Position numbers and translations under genes: made by a program. Positions 45,665 through 55,209 of a stretch of DNA of 64,000 nt are shown here, one piece after another. The notes under the pieces are model-generated. The model saw only the letters and a program-made list of their open reading frames with translations. It was not told the origin of the DNA and made no database searches. Within the stretch, counting starts at the first letter, position 1, and each line of letters begins with the position of its first letter. The DNA is from Papio anubis (taxonomy: Eukaryota > Chordata > Mammalia > Primates > Cercopithecidae): assembly GCF_008728515.1 (NCBI RefSeq), contig NC_044980.1, positions 60,385,590-60,449,589 of the forward strand, written 5' to 3'.

Positions 45665-45723
45665 TGAAATGTCTGTACAAAATAAAGTGCAAGCAGTGTA
45701 AAATTGAAGTCTTTGTTTCAAAA
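45554..45723 (+). repeat. 170-bp direct repeat, copy A (TRAPPC13 intron 12)
   Basis: It matches 47210-47379 from TACAAAAATTGG to GTTTCAAAA with one substitution (T/C at the GTCTGTAC site) and two 4-nt indels. It lies between exons 12 and 13 and contains an AATAAA. No flanking target duplication is obvious. I do not recognise it as a known repeat family. Confidence 0.93.
45681..45686 (+). terminator. Intronic AATAAA poly(A) signal in TRAPPC13 intron 12
   Basis: An AATAAA lies 17 nt after the in-frame stop of the exon 12 read-through, with TGAAGTCTTTGTTTC downstream as a possible U/GU-rich element. It lies in the upstream copy of the 170-bp repeat. Confidence 0.5.
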
Positions 45724-45773
45724 GTCATTTGTGATATTCATATTTCCTCTGAATGGATGAAAACTTAGACTCA

Positions 45774-45775
<2 letters not shown>

Positions 45776-45805
<30 letters not shown>
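45776..45805. repeat. (CT)n microsatellite forming the exon 13 polypyrimidine tract
   Basis: About fifteen CT units immediately before CAATAG and the TRAPPC13 exon 13 start. Confidence 0.95.
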
Positions 45806-45808
<3 letters not shown>

Positions 45809-45810
45809 AG

Positions 45811-45918
45811 AGCATCTCTGGCTTAAGACTAACAGACACATTCTTAAAGAGAACATATGAATATGATGACATCGCACAAGTCTGTGTGGTATCTTCTGCC
45901 ATTAAAGTGGAAAGCTGA
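45811..45918 (+). CDS. TRAPPC13: TRAPPC13 terminal coding exon 13 (codons 383-417 and stop)
   Basis: The acceptor is a pure CT microsatellite running into CAATAG. The exon encodes [20 protein letters not shown] and [15 protein letters not shown], then TGA at 45916-45918. The 3' UTR follows without interruption. Confidence 0.95.
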
Positions 45919-46216
45919 AGGAAATTTCCAGTTATGCTTTTCATTTAGTTTCACAGAACTGCTTTTTGTCACCTTTGTAAAATGATGACGTCAACAGCGA
46001 AGTAAATATGTTATTTAAATTTCTTTCCTGTAAAATAGTTAAAATATTAAATATTTGTTTTGAAGAGATCTGATTTTATGTTGTAAGTTATGTTCGAAAT
46101 GAACATGTGTAGATTTTCTACACCTATTTAATTTCATTTCATTTTAGATGACCACTGGACTTTGTTCTCCAAAAGCTGTGTATCTGAGACCATTTGTCCC
46201 TAGCCAGTATCTAGAA

Positions 46217-46548
46217 CACGAGTCAGCAAACTTTTTATGTAAGGTACAAGACACTAAATATTTTAGGCTTTGCAGGCCATAAGGTTTCTGTCACAAATAT
46301 TGAACTCTGCCATTGTACTGTAAGAGCAGCCAGTAGGCAAAAAAAGTACAGTGGTGTACATAAAAAGCAGCAGCTGGACTCAGGAAGCTGAGGCAGGAGA
46401 ATCACTTGAACCCAGGAGGCGCAGGTGGCAGTAAGCTGAGATCATGCCACTGTACTCTAGCCTAAGCGACAGAGCAAGACTGTCTCAAAAAAAAAAAAAA
46501 GAGGCAGCTGGACAGATTTGGCCTGCAGGGTATAGTTGGCTGACCTCA
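46217..46548 (-). mobile_element. hAT/Charlie-type DNA transposon in the TRAPPC13 3' UTR
   Basis: Starts CACGAGTCAGCAAACTTTTT and ends GTTGGCTGACCTCA, which are inverted copies. It has a perfect 8-bp target duplication ATCTAGAA at 46209-46216 and 46549-46556. Same subgroup as the element at 21453 but reversed. An Alu monomer is inserted inside. Confidence 0.9.
46377..46501 (+). repeat. Alu right monomer inside hAT element
   Basis: ACTCAGGAAGCTGAGGCAGG to a 15-nt A run. GCAGCTGGAC flanks it on both sides as target duplication. Confidence 0.9.
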
Positions 46549-47209
46549 ATCTAGAAGAAAGAGTTGTTTCTTAGAACTTTGTAACATTTTGTTTAGAAAT
46601 ATTTCAGTTAACTCCAGTTTTCTTCCTAGCTATTCAGTCAGCAGAAAAAGTTTGCTTAAAACAAAGGGGGTAGTCCCCTTATAACCTGGTATTTGTTAAC
46701 ACAGTATAAGCTTTCTAATTGTTTTCAAAATTACTGTAATGGTTTGTGTCTGTATTTGTATATTATACCTACAAACATACATGTCTTTCAGCTACTGAAC
46801 AGATCAGAATTGGTTTTACTTTTTAGGTTGTTGATTTTTTTCATTAACTATTAACTAAGAATAATACTTATTATAAGCCAAAAATTGCTGGGTTTTTTCC
46901 TCATTGATTAAGCCACTTATTTTTATATGGTATATTTAAATAATTTCTATCTTCTGATATGATTTTAAACTCTACATCATGTGTTACTGTTATAAAACTT
47001 TCTGCATGTGATCACACTTAGTTATGAGCAAAGCAGTGAGAAAGTTGAGGTGATAAACAACTTTGCAGCATTAATGTAACAAAAAGTTTTAAGTATTTTG
47101 TCAGGAAAACAAAAGCTTAGGCTGTTAAATAAAAGCTATTCTATTTTGGTAAGTTGAAATTCAAGAATGTATATATAATTTCTTAAATGTAAGAGTGCAT
47201 TAAATCAAA

Positions 47210-47379
47210 TACAAAAATTGGTTTTTCAATGCATCATTATTTATTGCCATAACAAATTGGTCCAAAATGAAAGCTATATTCAGAAGGTTTGCACCTCAAA
47301 ATTGAGTAATAATTAATGAAATGTCCGTACAAAATAAAGTGCAAGCAGTGTAAAATTGAAGTCTGTCTTTGTTTCAAAA
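47210..47379 (+). repeat. 170-bp direct repeat, copy B (downstream of TRAPPC13 stop)
   Basis: Same unit and orientation as copy A at 45554-45723. It lacks the four-base GTTT of copy A in the CAAATTG region and gains GTCT before CTTTGTTTC. The two copies bracket exon 13 and the 3' UTR. Confidence 0.93.
47333..47338 (+). terminator. AATAAA poly(A) signal, downstream repeat copy
   Basis: Identical in context to the intronic signal at 45681 and placed 1.4 kb after the TRAPPC13 stop. The downstream GTCTGTCTTTGTTTC is slightly more GU-rich than in the upstream copy. It is a candidate main 3' end; another AATAAA lies at 47128. Confidence 0.5.
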
Positions 47380-48159
47380 TGATTAAGATTGATTAAATGA
47401 TGAAATAATATTTTATGGCCACTGCACTGGATACTTGGATTGTTTTTCAAGCATCTTCTTATGACTGAATCTTCTGTTTCATTCTGTTTTAAATCTTAAA
47501 AGTAATATCATGGTCACTTGGAATCTGCTCTGTACTTTAATTATAGTCTCTTCTGTTATAAACAATAACGTGGACACATATTTTTCATAGTTTTAAGTAA
47601 AGATTAGATAATGCCATCTCAGAAAGGATCTGTTTAACCTATATTATAAAAGTTAGATACACAATTTGGTACATTAAATGAAAATGTCATTTGCATATAT
47701 AGAACCTATTCTGTTTTACATAGTATCATAATAGCTACAGCTACTACAAGAAATGGAAGTCAAACATTTAGTAGGGTGCTTAAAGAGTTAGTTTAATAAT
47801 GTCTTCTTACTTTTCTAGTTAGATAGCAACTGTATTTCCCAGACAAGCAAGAAAATATATGGGGCAGTTTTTATAAATTGAAAAGTAGCTAGCACAATCC
47901 AACCACGCAAAATTTTTTTGAAATAGCTTGCAATGCTGTGATTCCAAAGTGATCAAGGTACTTGAAGAGCAAAAATGGCTTGAATAGAATGGAAATGTAG
48001 GTAAGTGGACAGATAGCATCTGGATTGAATTTGTTACAGGTGGTATATTAGCAAAGAAACAAATAGAAAAGTGAAATGGAAGAAATATACCAATTTCCCA
48101 TTATTTCATATAAAAAGAATGGCTAATTTACAGATGTTAGCACATGAAGACATTGTTCT

Positions 48160-48610
48160 AAAGTTTTTTTTCTTATAGTATCTTTGGGTAATACTAGTCA
48201 AATAAAATGAGTTGGGAAGTATTTTCTCCTCTTCTGTTTCCTGGAAGAGATTGTTAAGAATTGCTATTATTTCTCCCTTAAGTGTTTGGTAAAATTCATC
48301 ATTGAAGTTATCTGGGCCTGTAGTTTTCTTTCCTGGAAGGTTTTTAACTTAACCACAAACTCAATTTCCTTAATAAATACAGGTCTGTTTAGGTTTTCTA
48401 TTTCTTCAGTGAGATTTCTAGTTTGTATCCTATAGGGAATCTGTTTCATCTAAGTTGTTAAATATACAATCGTTGAGTTGGTCATGGTGTTTTCTAGTTA
48501 GCCTTTTAATACCTATAGTGTCTGTAGTGTATCCCCTCTTTCATTTCTGACACTGTGAATTTGTATCTTCTGTTTTTCTAGGCAGTGAGCTAGCAGCTTA
48601 TCTTATTGCT
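48160..48610 (-). mobile_element. L1 ORF2 fragment, antisense
   Basis: The reverse strand reads LINE-1 reverse transcriptase-region sequence (for example NLTEEIENLNRP and ITSMMNFTKHLR). Truncated and with stops; not functional. Confidence 0.75.
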
Positions 48611-48969
48611 CTAAAAGCATTTTAAATGCACTCAAGATAGTTACGCTAGAAACTTTGACTTCTTATTCAACACTGAATATGGGTGACTAATTTTTAATTA
48701 AGAATCTATTTTGCTTTTTATATCACAGTAATGACTTCTATGTGTTAGTAGTACTACTTCGTTCTGTGTAATACTGGAATACTAGGAGATTATTCTAACT
48801 TAGTGAAAAACAAAGTTGGCTTAGATGGAATACGAATTTAACTTCTGAGGGCCGAAGACTTGAATTCTGCTTTTTTAAAATTCTGCAGAACTATATATCT
48901 TCATACAGATCTTCACTGTAGCTTTAGCCAGGTGCTTAGGTGTTTGCAGGTCTAATTGAGAAACCTCTA

Positions 48970-49140
48970 ACCTAGTGTTCCTCTAAGTTAGAGTCCCTGG
49001 ATCTGTATCAAAACCACCTAGTGTACTGTTTAAAATGGCCATTCCTAGGCCTTATTACAGGACCTACTATAACAGAATTGAACACGTGGCCCTGAATCTG
49101 CATCTTTAATGAATTCTCCAGGTGAGTCTTACAATGAAGT
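48970..49140 (+). repeat. MER5A-like hAT fragment
   Basis: GTCCCTGGATCTGTATCAAA, later CCTGAATCTGCATCTTTAAT and TCTCCAGGTGAGTCTTA, follows the MER5A layout. Confidence 0.65.
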
Positions 49141-49223
49141 TATAGAACTACTATTCTGACGTCACAAAGTAGAAAGATAAAAGTTGGTTTTTAAACCTCA
49201 AGATACAAAATAATTAGTCTCTC

Positions 49224-49532
49224 TCTTTTTTTTTTTTTTTTTTTTTTTGAGATGGAGTCTTACTCTGTCACCTAGGCTGGAGTGCAGTGGCGCAATCTCA
49301 GCTCACTGCAACCTCCACCTCTCGGGTTCAAGTGATTCTCATGTTTCCGCCTCCCACGTAGCTGGGACTATAGGCACCTGCCACCAAGCCAGGCTAACTT
49401 TTGTATTTTCAGTAGAGGTGAGGTTTCACCGTGTTGGCCAGGCTGGTCTCAAACTCCTGACCTCAGGTGATCCCCCCCGCCTCAGCCTCCCAAAGTGCTG
49501 CCATTACAGGCATGAGCTACTGCGCCCAGCCG
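49224..49532 (-). repeat. Alu, antisense
   Basis: A 22-nt T run, GAGATGGAGTCTTACTCTGT to CTACTGCGCCCAGCC. Confidence 0.93.
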
Positions 49533-49606
49533 ATTAGTCTTTTGATAAGGGTTCTATAAGGCCTAATCATCTGCATTATTACTAATTTAATTTTATATTG
49601 CTTCCT

Positions 49607-50195
49607 GGCCAGGCACAATGGCTCACACCTCTAATCCCAGCACTTTGAGGGGCCAAAATGGGCAGATGACTTGAGGTCAGGAGTTTGAGACCAGCCTGGC
49701 CAATATAGTGAAACCCTGTCTCCATTAAAAACAAAAATTAGCGGCCAGGCACAGTGGCTCACGCCCGTAATCCCAACATTGGGGAAGCCAAGGCAGGCGG
49801 ATCACAAGGTCTAGAGATAGAGACCATCCTGGCCAACATAGTGAAACCCCGTCTCTACTAAAAATACAAAAATTAGCTGGGCATGGTGGCGTGTCCCTGT
49901 AATCCCAGCTACTTGGGAGGTTGAGGCAGGAGAATCACTTGAACCCGGGAGGCAGAGGTTGCAGTGAGTCAAGATTGTGCCACTGCACTCCAGCCTGGCG
50001 ACAGAGTGAGACTCCATCTCAAAAAAAAAAGAAAAATTAGCTGGGCATGGCAGTGGGCACCTATAATCCCAGCTACTTGGGAAGTTGAGGCTCGAGAATC
50101 ACTTGAATCCAGGAGATGGAAGTTGCAGTGAGCTGAGATCGCAACACTGCACTCAAGCCTGGCAAAAGAGTAAGACTCCATCTCAAAAAAACCCC
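49607..50195 (+). repeat. Alu split by a second Alu
   Basis: The outer element is GGCCAGGCACAATGGCTCAC up to AAAAATTAGC at about 49741, and resumes at 50032 with AAAAATTAGCTGGGCATGGC to its A tail. The duplicated AAAAATTAGC is the target duplication of the inner element. Confidence 0.93.
49744..50031 (+). repeat. Inner Alu of the nested pair
   Basis: GGCCAGGCACAGTGGCTCAC to a short A tail, flanked by AAAAATTAGC. Confidence 0.93.
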
Positions 50196-51514
50196 ACAAA
50201 ATTTATATTACTTCCTTTTTCAGTTTTCCCTTGTAAAACTTGTGAAGTCATTACATGTCAGCACCAATTTCATGATTAATAAAAAATATACTCTAGTTGG
50301 AATTAAACTCTCATCATCAATGTAGTTAGACCCATGCTATTTATGCCTCATGCCCCTTTTCTCCACTAACTAATATGGCATCTCATTTATAATAAAATAT
50401 TTTAAGTCTCCTGTTATATTTAAATTGCATCAAATTTAAATTATGTTAACTATAAGACTGGCATGCCAAGCCAAATTATCACAGAAGCTTACATGAACAA
50501 GCAATGTTAGTGATAGATGCTTTTTGTTATCCATCAAATAATTACTAAGTTTTCTTTTTTAAAAAAATCACTGTTTATGGGCACACAATTAAATACCATT
50601 TAGAACATCCTTAACTTAGGACCAGGTCACTGGCTTAGTTAAAATATGTTTATATTTGATAGTTTCCAAGGTAAGGTTACCACTGGGGAAATTGTGATAA
50701 TTAAGTCATCCAGTTATATCACTGACCTAACCAGTACATTAAGGATGTCTAAATGTATCTTATTGTGTGTTTAGCGTAAGTGGCCATGCTAATGTTATCA
50801 ATACCAAACTGCAGACAAGATTAGTTAAGAACTATGCAGAAAACCTGAGCATCCTACCTTTACTTTCTGTACATTCACATTACCAATTTTTTCTTTTCAA
50901 AACATCCCTTGCATCAAGTGCTACTTTCTAACAGCTCTTAAGATTCTCTGTTCACCAGAACAAACAACATTAAAGATCATATTGGTTCCCATGTTATATA
51001 TTCATTACTGATAGCACTTATCAAAGCTAAATGTAGATAATATTCCTTCTTTCCTGACATACTGCTCAGTGGCAAGTACACTTCTCAACCAGCATAGGAA
51101 ACCTTTCCTTTGGGTCACTTCCCCTCTCAAAAAACTGCTTAAAGGAAATTGGAGCTAAAGAGCTTACCAACAAATAGTCCTACTAGAGTTCAATAAATAT
51201 ACTTGGCTATTAAGTCTAATATACAAATATGATAGAAGTTTGAAAATGGAACCTTATCCCAGTGCTATATTGGCACTCAACAAGGCTAGTGATCACTTCC
51301 AAAGGAGTCATGTTATGTTTTGAGTTTGTCTGTGATAAACCTATTGTCTAAACGGATGTATTCTTTAAGAATATACATAAGAGGTTTTCCTCCATTATTT
51401 TCACACATCAGATATGTTGTTTGGTTTTTTGAACGAGGGAGGGGACTATCTACAACAAATACTTCATTCATAGCCATAAACCATTTGTATCTTGGGCTTG
51501 AGCCCCGGGTCAAA

Positions 51515-51626
51515 TCAGGAATGCTCTTCAGCGCTGCTGCTGAATGATCTGCTCCGGATGTGATTTCTCAGTTGCTCTATAAGTTCAGGATTTTGTTGCT
51601 GTATCTGCTGAGCAAATTGCTGTCCC
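51515..51626 (-). CDS. SGTB: SGTB terminal coding exon (C-terminal 36 residues and stop)
   Basis: On the minus strand, TTTACTACAG precedes GGGACAGCAATTTGC. The exon encodes GQQFAQQIQQQNPELIEQL, then a basic and serine-rich tail ending SAEEHS, and TGA at 51517-51515. This is the glutamine-rich C-terminus of SGTB, which in the SGTA/SGTB family binds hydrophobic transmembrane segments. The 3' UTR runs leftwards from here. Confidence 0.95.
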
Positions 51627-53164
51627 CTGTAGTAAAGAGGCAATGTGGTTTGAATAGGGAATTGCCAGTCACATTTACCCATGCAAAAAGAACTGCAGAA
51701 AATGTGGGAGCTACCTAAAGGGGGCTTTTTTCTACAAAAGTTTTAGAGCCATGTCTTTAGTATCTACAAGTTTACCAATGCCTCCATATCGCATTATTAC
51801 AATGCAGTGTTCTTTATAAGAAACAAAACACCCATGCTAAAAAAAATAAGTACCTCAATTGGGTGAAATCTGCTTCTCTAGTGCTAATGACAAAGAAGCA
51901 AAGGGCTAAGAAGTGTATGTTTTTATTGTATGTGCTAAAATATAATGCTTTTATACGCAAGTCAATAGTCTCATATAACACCCAGTTTGGGATGCTTTTG
52001 GAGGTCACCTAACAAGTAATTTTAAAAACACTAAGAAGTTTAACACAAATTGTAGTGTGTGACCCTCTATTGCCAGTGTTAGATATTATTATACGCCATT
52101 TAAAGGTCATTCTAAAAACGCAATATTCTAAGTGGATACACGGTTGTGCTGACAAAGAACAAATGGTACTGTGGCTTCATATAAAGTGTCCAGCGAGAGC
52201 ATCAGACACAGATTCAAAAAGCAAAGTTATCTTCACCAATCTGATACAAGTGGAGGCAATATGCTCAAGTAACGAGAAGATGCAAGTAGTTCCTCTAAGT
52301 GCTGACAGGCACTGAAAAAGTTTGAATACAAGTTTCCTGAATTGCCTGAACATTAAAGTATGTAACATGTGATTTTAAACTATGCATGTGTACCTAAATT
52401 GATATATATTTTAACAGGATATTTGACCTTCATCTGCGTCCCTGAGTAGTTTGAAGTCTGCTGAAAAACTTGGATCTTCATTGGGAAAAAATGGGGGATT
52501 AGTAGCTTTATATATATATGAGATCACAATTTATTTGGATATACGATTTTTACCATTTGTCTCCATACCCTCAAAGTACCAGGGCACCAATCCTTGGGAC
52601 CTTCTGTAAGCAAAGATATAGTATTGATACCCCCACTTAAAAACCAATGACCCTAATTTCACACTGACAACACAATCAAGTAAAATTAAAATTAGGCTGC
52701 AAATGAAAAAGATTGACTGTGCCATCGGTTCCTTAGCAAGTCAGTAACCTGTACCTCAGTTTCTCTAGCCATTGGGTAGGGATATAAATTATCTACTTTT
52801 GTAATATCTGTCCCTCACCTGCCTTATTGAGATGGTACCAAAAAAGAAAAAGAAGCAAGAGATTCTGCTGGTACTTGAAAGTCCCAAAAAATAAAGCATA
52901 ATGAACGGGGGAAAAAAAAAAGGCATAATAAACATGATTCTTTTTCTCAACAGACAGGACTGGCCAAACTATCTAGGTATGGATTCCTGCCCTGCAGTCT
53001 AAAAAGTGGTTCTAATTCATGAACTTCTTTCAGATTTAGTAACAGTAAGGAGGCCAAAGTTACTAACGGTAAAAGATAAAAAGAAAGCCCTGACCCCTCA
53101 CCATAGAGATAAGCTGTAAAACATAAAATACATCTTCACTATTTCTGTTTTAAATAATACTTAC

Positions 53165-53248
53165 GCTTGGATGAGGCTTGACAGGTCAGTTAGGCCCCCA
53201 ACTCCAGCAGCAGGTCCCCCAATGGCATTTGTCATCATTCCTGACATT
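53165..53248 (-). CDS. SGTB: SGTB coding exon (SGMMTNAIGG segment)
   Basis: 84 nt on the minus strand between TACTCTAG and a GTAAGT donor. It encodes (L)MSGMMTNAIGGPAAGVGGLT and then DLSSLIQA, part of the Met/Gly/Gln-rich substrate-binding region. Phases match the exons on both sides. Confidence 0.95.
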
Positions 53249-53494
53249 CTAGAGTACACAAGAAATACATCACTGGGATTGGTATATATTCTTAACAAAT
53301 AGGACAACTGGACGAGGAAAACTTAATAAAATAAACCCATGTTATACCAGTAGCTAGGCCAAATGTATGTGGCTTTAAGCTCCAACTGACTGTCATTCAG
53401 AACAGTTTCATCATTTTTGAGCTAATGTGCTCAAATTAGGAGCCTGGCAAGTAGAAGGTGGGGGAAGTGTAATAAGCTCTTTCTATATACTTAC

Positions 53495-53532
53495 AGCTGT
53501 TGAACTTGAGGGTTCTGCATTAAACTTGCTGC
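53495..53532 (-). CDS. SGTB: SGTB short coding exon (38 nt)
   Basis: TTTCAG precedes GCAGCAAGTTTAATGC. The exon encodes AASLMQNPQVQQ plus two bases of Leu, then a GTAAGT donor. The NP-Q motif repeats are typical of the SGT family C-terminal domain. Only 246 nt of intron separate it from the next exon. Confidence 0.94.
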
Positions 53533-54600
53533 CTGAAATTGAAAAATAGCACCTCCCATTAAAGGCAGTTAATATGTAGGGATCTTTAACAAAGATTTTT
53601 TTTTAGAAGAACGAAAGGTAAACCATGTATGCACTAACATTTTGTAGAGTTTCAGTGTGCTATGCAAAGTAAATGGGAATGTAAAAAGAGAGAAGGTACG
53701 AGAAAAAATGGCATTAAGAAGACACAGTGAGGATACAGAGATTACAAACAACACTATAAACTGAGGATGTTGACAGCAGTTTACCTCCTACTACTGATCA
53801 GACCAATTAAGCCAAAAGGAAAAATAGGAACTTATAGTTAAGGGGTCTCCTACACTTGAGAAGGTCCATTCCAAACGAGCTCTTAAGAGATGTGACTTTG
53901 CTCCATGGGGCCCAGCAGTTTCAATGCTTCCCATGCTTACGGTGGCACAGGGGATTATATTTATGTGCACACACACTTTTAAAACATTCTATTTTGAAAG
54001 CATGGTAATGCTTTCAAATGTTTTTTTCCCCTCAAATTGGTAATGTCAACAATATCATGTAAAATTTGAATGTAGTCTAAATCTTTGTAGACAATAGATT
54101 TTATTCACAGACTCTCTATGAGGTGTTGGGAAAAGCCACCACTTGCTTCTATTACCAGAAAGATCACTGACTGATTCGTAAGTAATTCAAAACTTTCCTC
54201 AAGTCCCAGTCAGGATGGGTGCCTCTAAGCCAACCCATAAGTGCTAAAGGCATTACACAGGAAAAGCGGGATGGATGAGCTATAAACATGAAACGCTGGT
54301 TTTGCAATCCCTTTAAACTAGTTCTGCAACAACAGTTCTTCTCCTTCTCCCAGAATCTAGGACCTAGAAGAAATTTAGAACAGATCTATGGCTTTTCCGG
54401 TCACTTTTCAATAAGCAGTCCTCCTGTCACTTTAAGTTCTATAAAATGACCTCCAGTTCAGCAATTAATGTCTCAGTGTAACAACGAAATACATAAAGCT
54501 TCATTTATAGGTAAAACTTCTCCCTTCCTAGCATGGGCCTGCTACAGATTGACCAGTTGTAGTAGAAAAGAGGGACCATTGACTGCTCTGTTCCCTATAG

Positions 54601-54905
54601 TAGGGGTCCCCAACCCCTGGGCCACGGACTGTTAGGAACCAGGCTGCACAGCAGCAAGTTAGCGGTGGGCGAGCAAGCACTACTGCCTGAGCTCCACCTC
54701 CTGTCAGATCAGCTGCAGCATCAGATTCTCATAGGAGCAAGAACCCTATTGTGAACTGCGCATGTGAGGGATCTAGGTTGAGTGCTCCTCAAGAGAATCT
54801 AACAATTCTCCCCATCCTGCCTCTACCCCCTACCCCCGGTATGGTCCATGGAAAAATTGTCTTCCATGAAACCAGTCCCTGTTACAAAAAGATTGGGGAC
54901 TGCTG
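54601..54905 (+). mobile_element. MER1-type hAT-Charlie non-autonomous element
   Basis: TAGGGGTCCCCAACCCCTGG start and GATTGGGGACTGCTG end are inverted copies. The flanking 8-mers CCCTATAG and TCCTACAG match at 6 of 8. The centre (TTAGGAACCAGGCTGCACAG, GTGAACTGCGCATG) is as in MER1. Confidence 0.88.
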
Positions 54906-54916
54906 TCCTACAGTGC

Positions 54917-55209
54917 TTTTTTTTTGGAGATGGAGTTTCACTCTGTCACCCAGGCTGGAGTGCAATGGCATGACCTCAGCTCACTGCAGCCTCTGCCTTC
55001 CCGGAGTCAAGTGATTCTCCTGCCTCAGCCTCCCAAGTAGCTGGGATTACAGGCGTGCACCACCATGCCCAGCTAATTTTTCTATTTTCAGTAGAGACGG
55101 GGTTTCGCCAGGTTGGCCAGGCTGGTCTGGAACTCCTGACCTCAAGTGATCCGCCCATCTCAGCCTTCCAAAGTGCTGGGATTACAGGTGTGAGCCACCA
55201 CACCAAGGC
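54917..55209 (-). repeat. Alu, antisense
   Basis: TTTTTTTTGGAGATGGAGTT to CCACCACACCAAGGCC, inserted 11 bp after the MER1-type element. Confidence 0.92.

Larger units (their letters stand above)
6337..45918 (+). other. TRAPPC13: TRAPPC13 gene, complete coding span (13 coding exons, 417 codons)
   Basis: Joining thirteen exons at GT/AG sites gives 1,254 nt, an uninterrupted 417-residue protein starting MEVNPPKQEHLLALK and ending SAIKVES. This is TRAPPC13 (C5orf44, DUF974 family), a metazoan accessory subunit of the TRAPPIII tether and Rab1 exchange complex. It acts in ER-Golgi traffic and autophagy beside TRAPPC8, C11 and C12. Splice phases agree at every junction and the length equals the known canonical isoform. 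The protein is mostly beta-rich; no signal peptide, transmembrane segment or catalytic motif is visible. Intron 1 is 10.2 kb and contains SHLD3. Intron 12 is only 302 nt and carries a possible internal poly(A) site. The gene shares a divergent promoter with TRIM23 and runs tail to tail with SGTB. Confidence 0.95.
45919..47380 (+). other. TRAPPC13: TRAPPC13 probable 3' UTR, with hAT element and duplicated poly(A)-signal unit
   Basis: Downstream of the stop lie an hAT/Charlie element with an Alu monomer inside (46217-46548), an AATAAA at 47128-47133 and a second AATAAA at 47333-47338 inside the 170-bp duplicated unit. Either signal could end the mRNA, and the 3' end may lie further on. The end given here is the last plausible point I can see, not a measured cleavage site. 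Confidence 0.55.
47380..51514 (-). other. Convergent interval between TRAPPC13 and SGTB; SGTB 3' UTR lies in it
   Basis: This stretch contains no coding exon. It holds an antisense L1 ORF2 fragment (about 48160-48610), a MER5-like tract (about 48970-49140) and three Alus, one nested. Minus-strand poly(A) signal candidates are few: an ATTAAA (TTTAAT on the plus strand) at 47792-47797 is one. How far SGTB's 3' UTR extends cannot be read from sequence, and overlap of the two 3' ends is possible. Confidence 0.5.
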
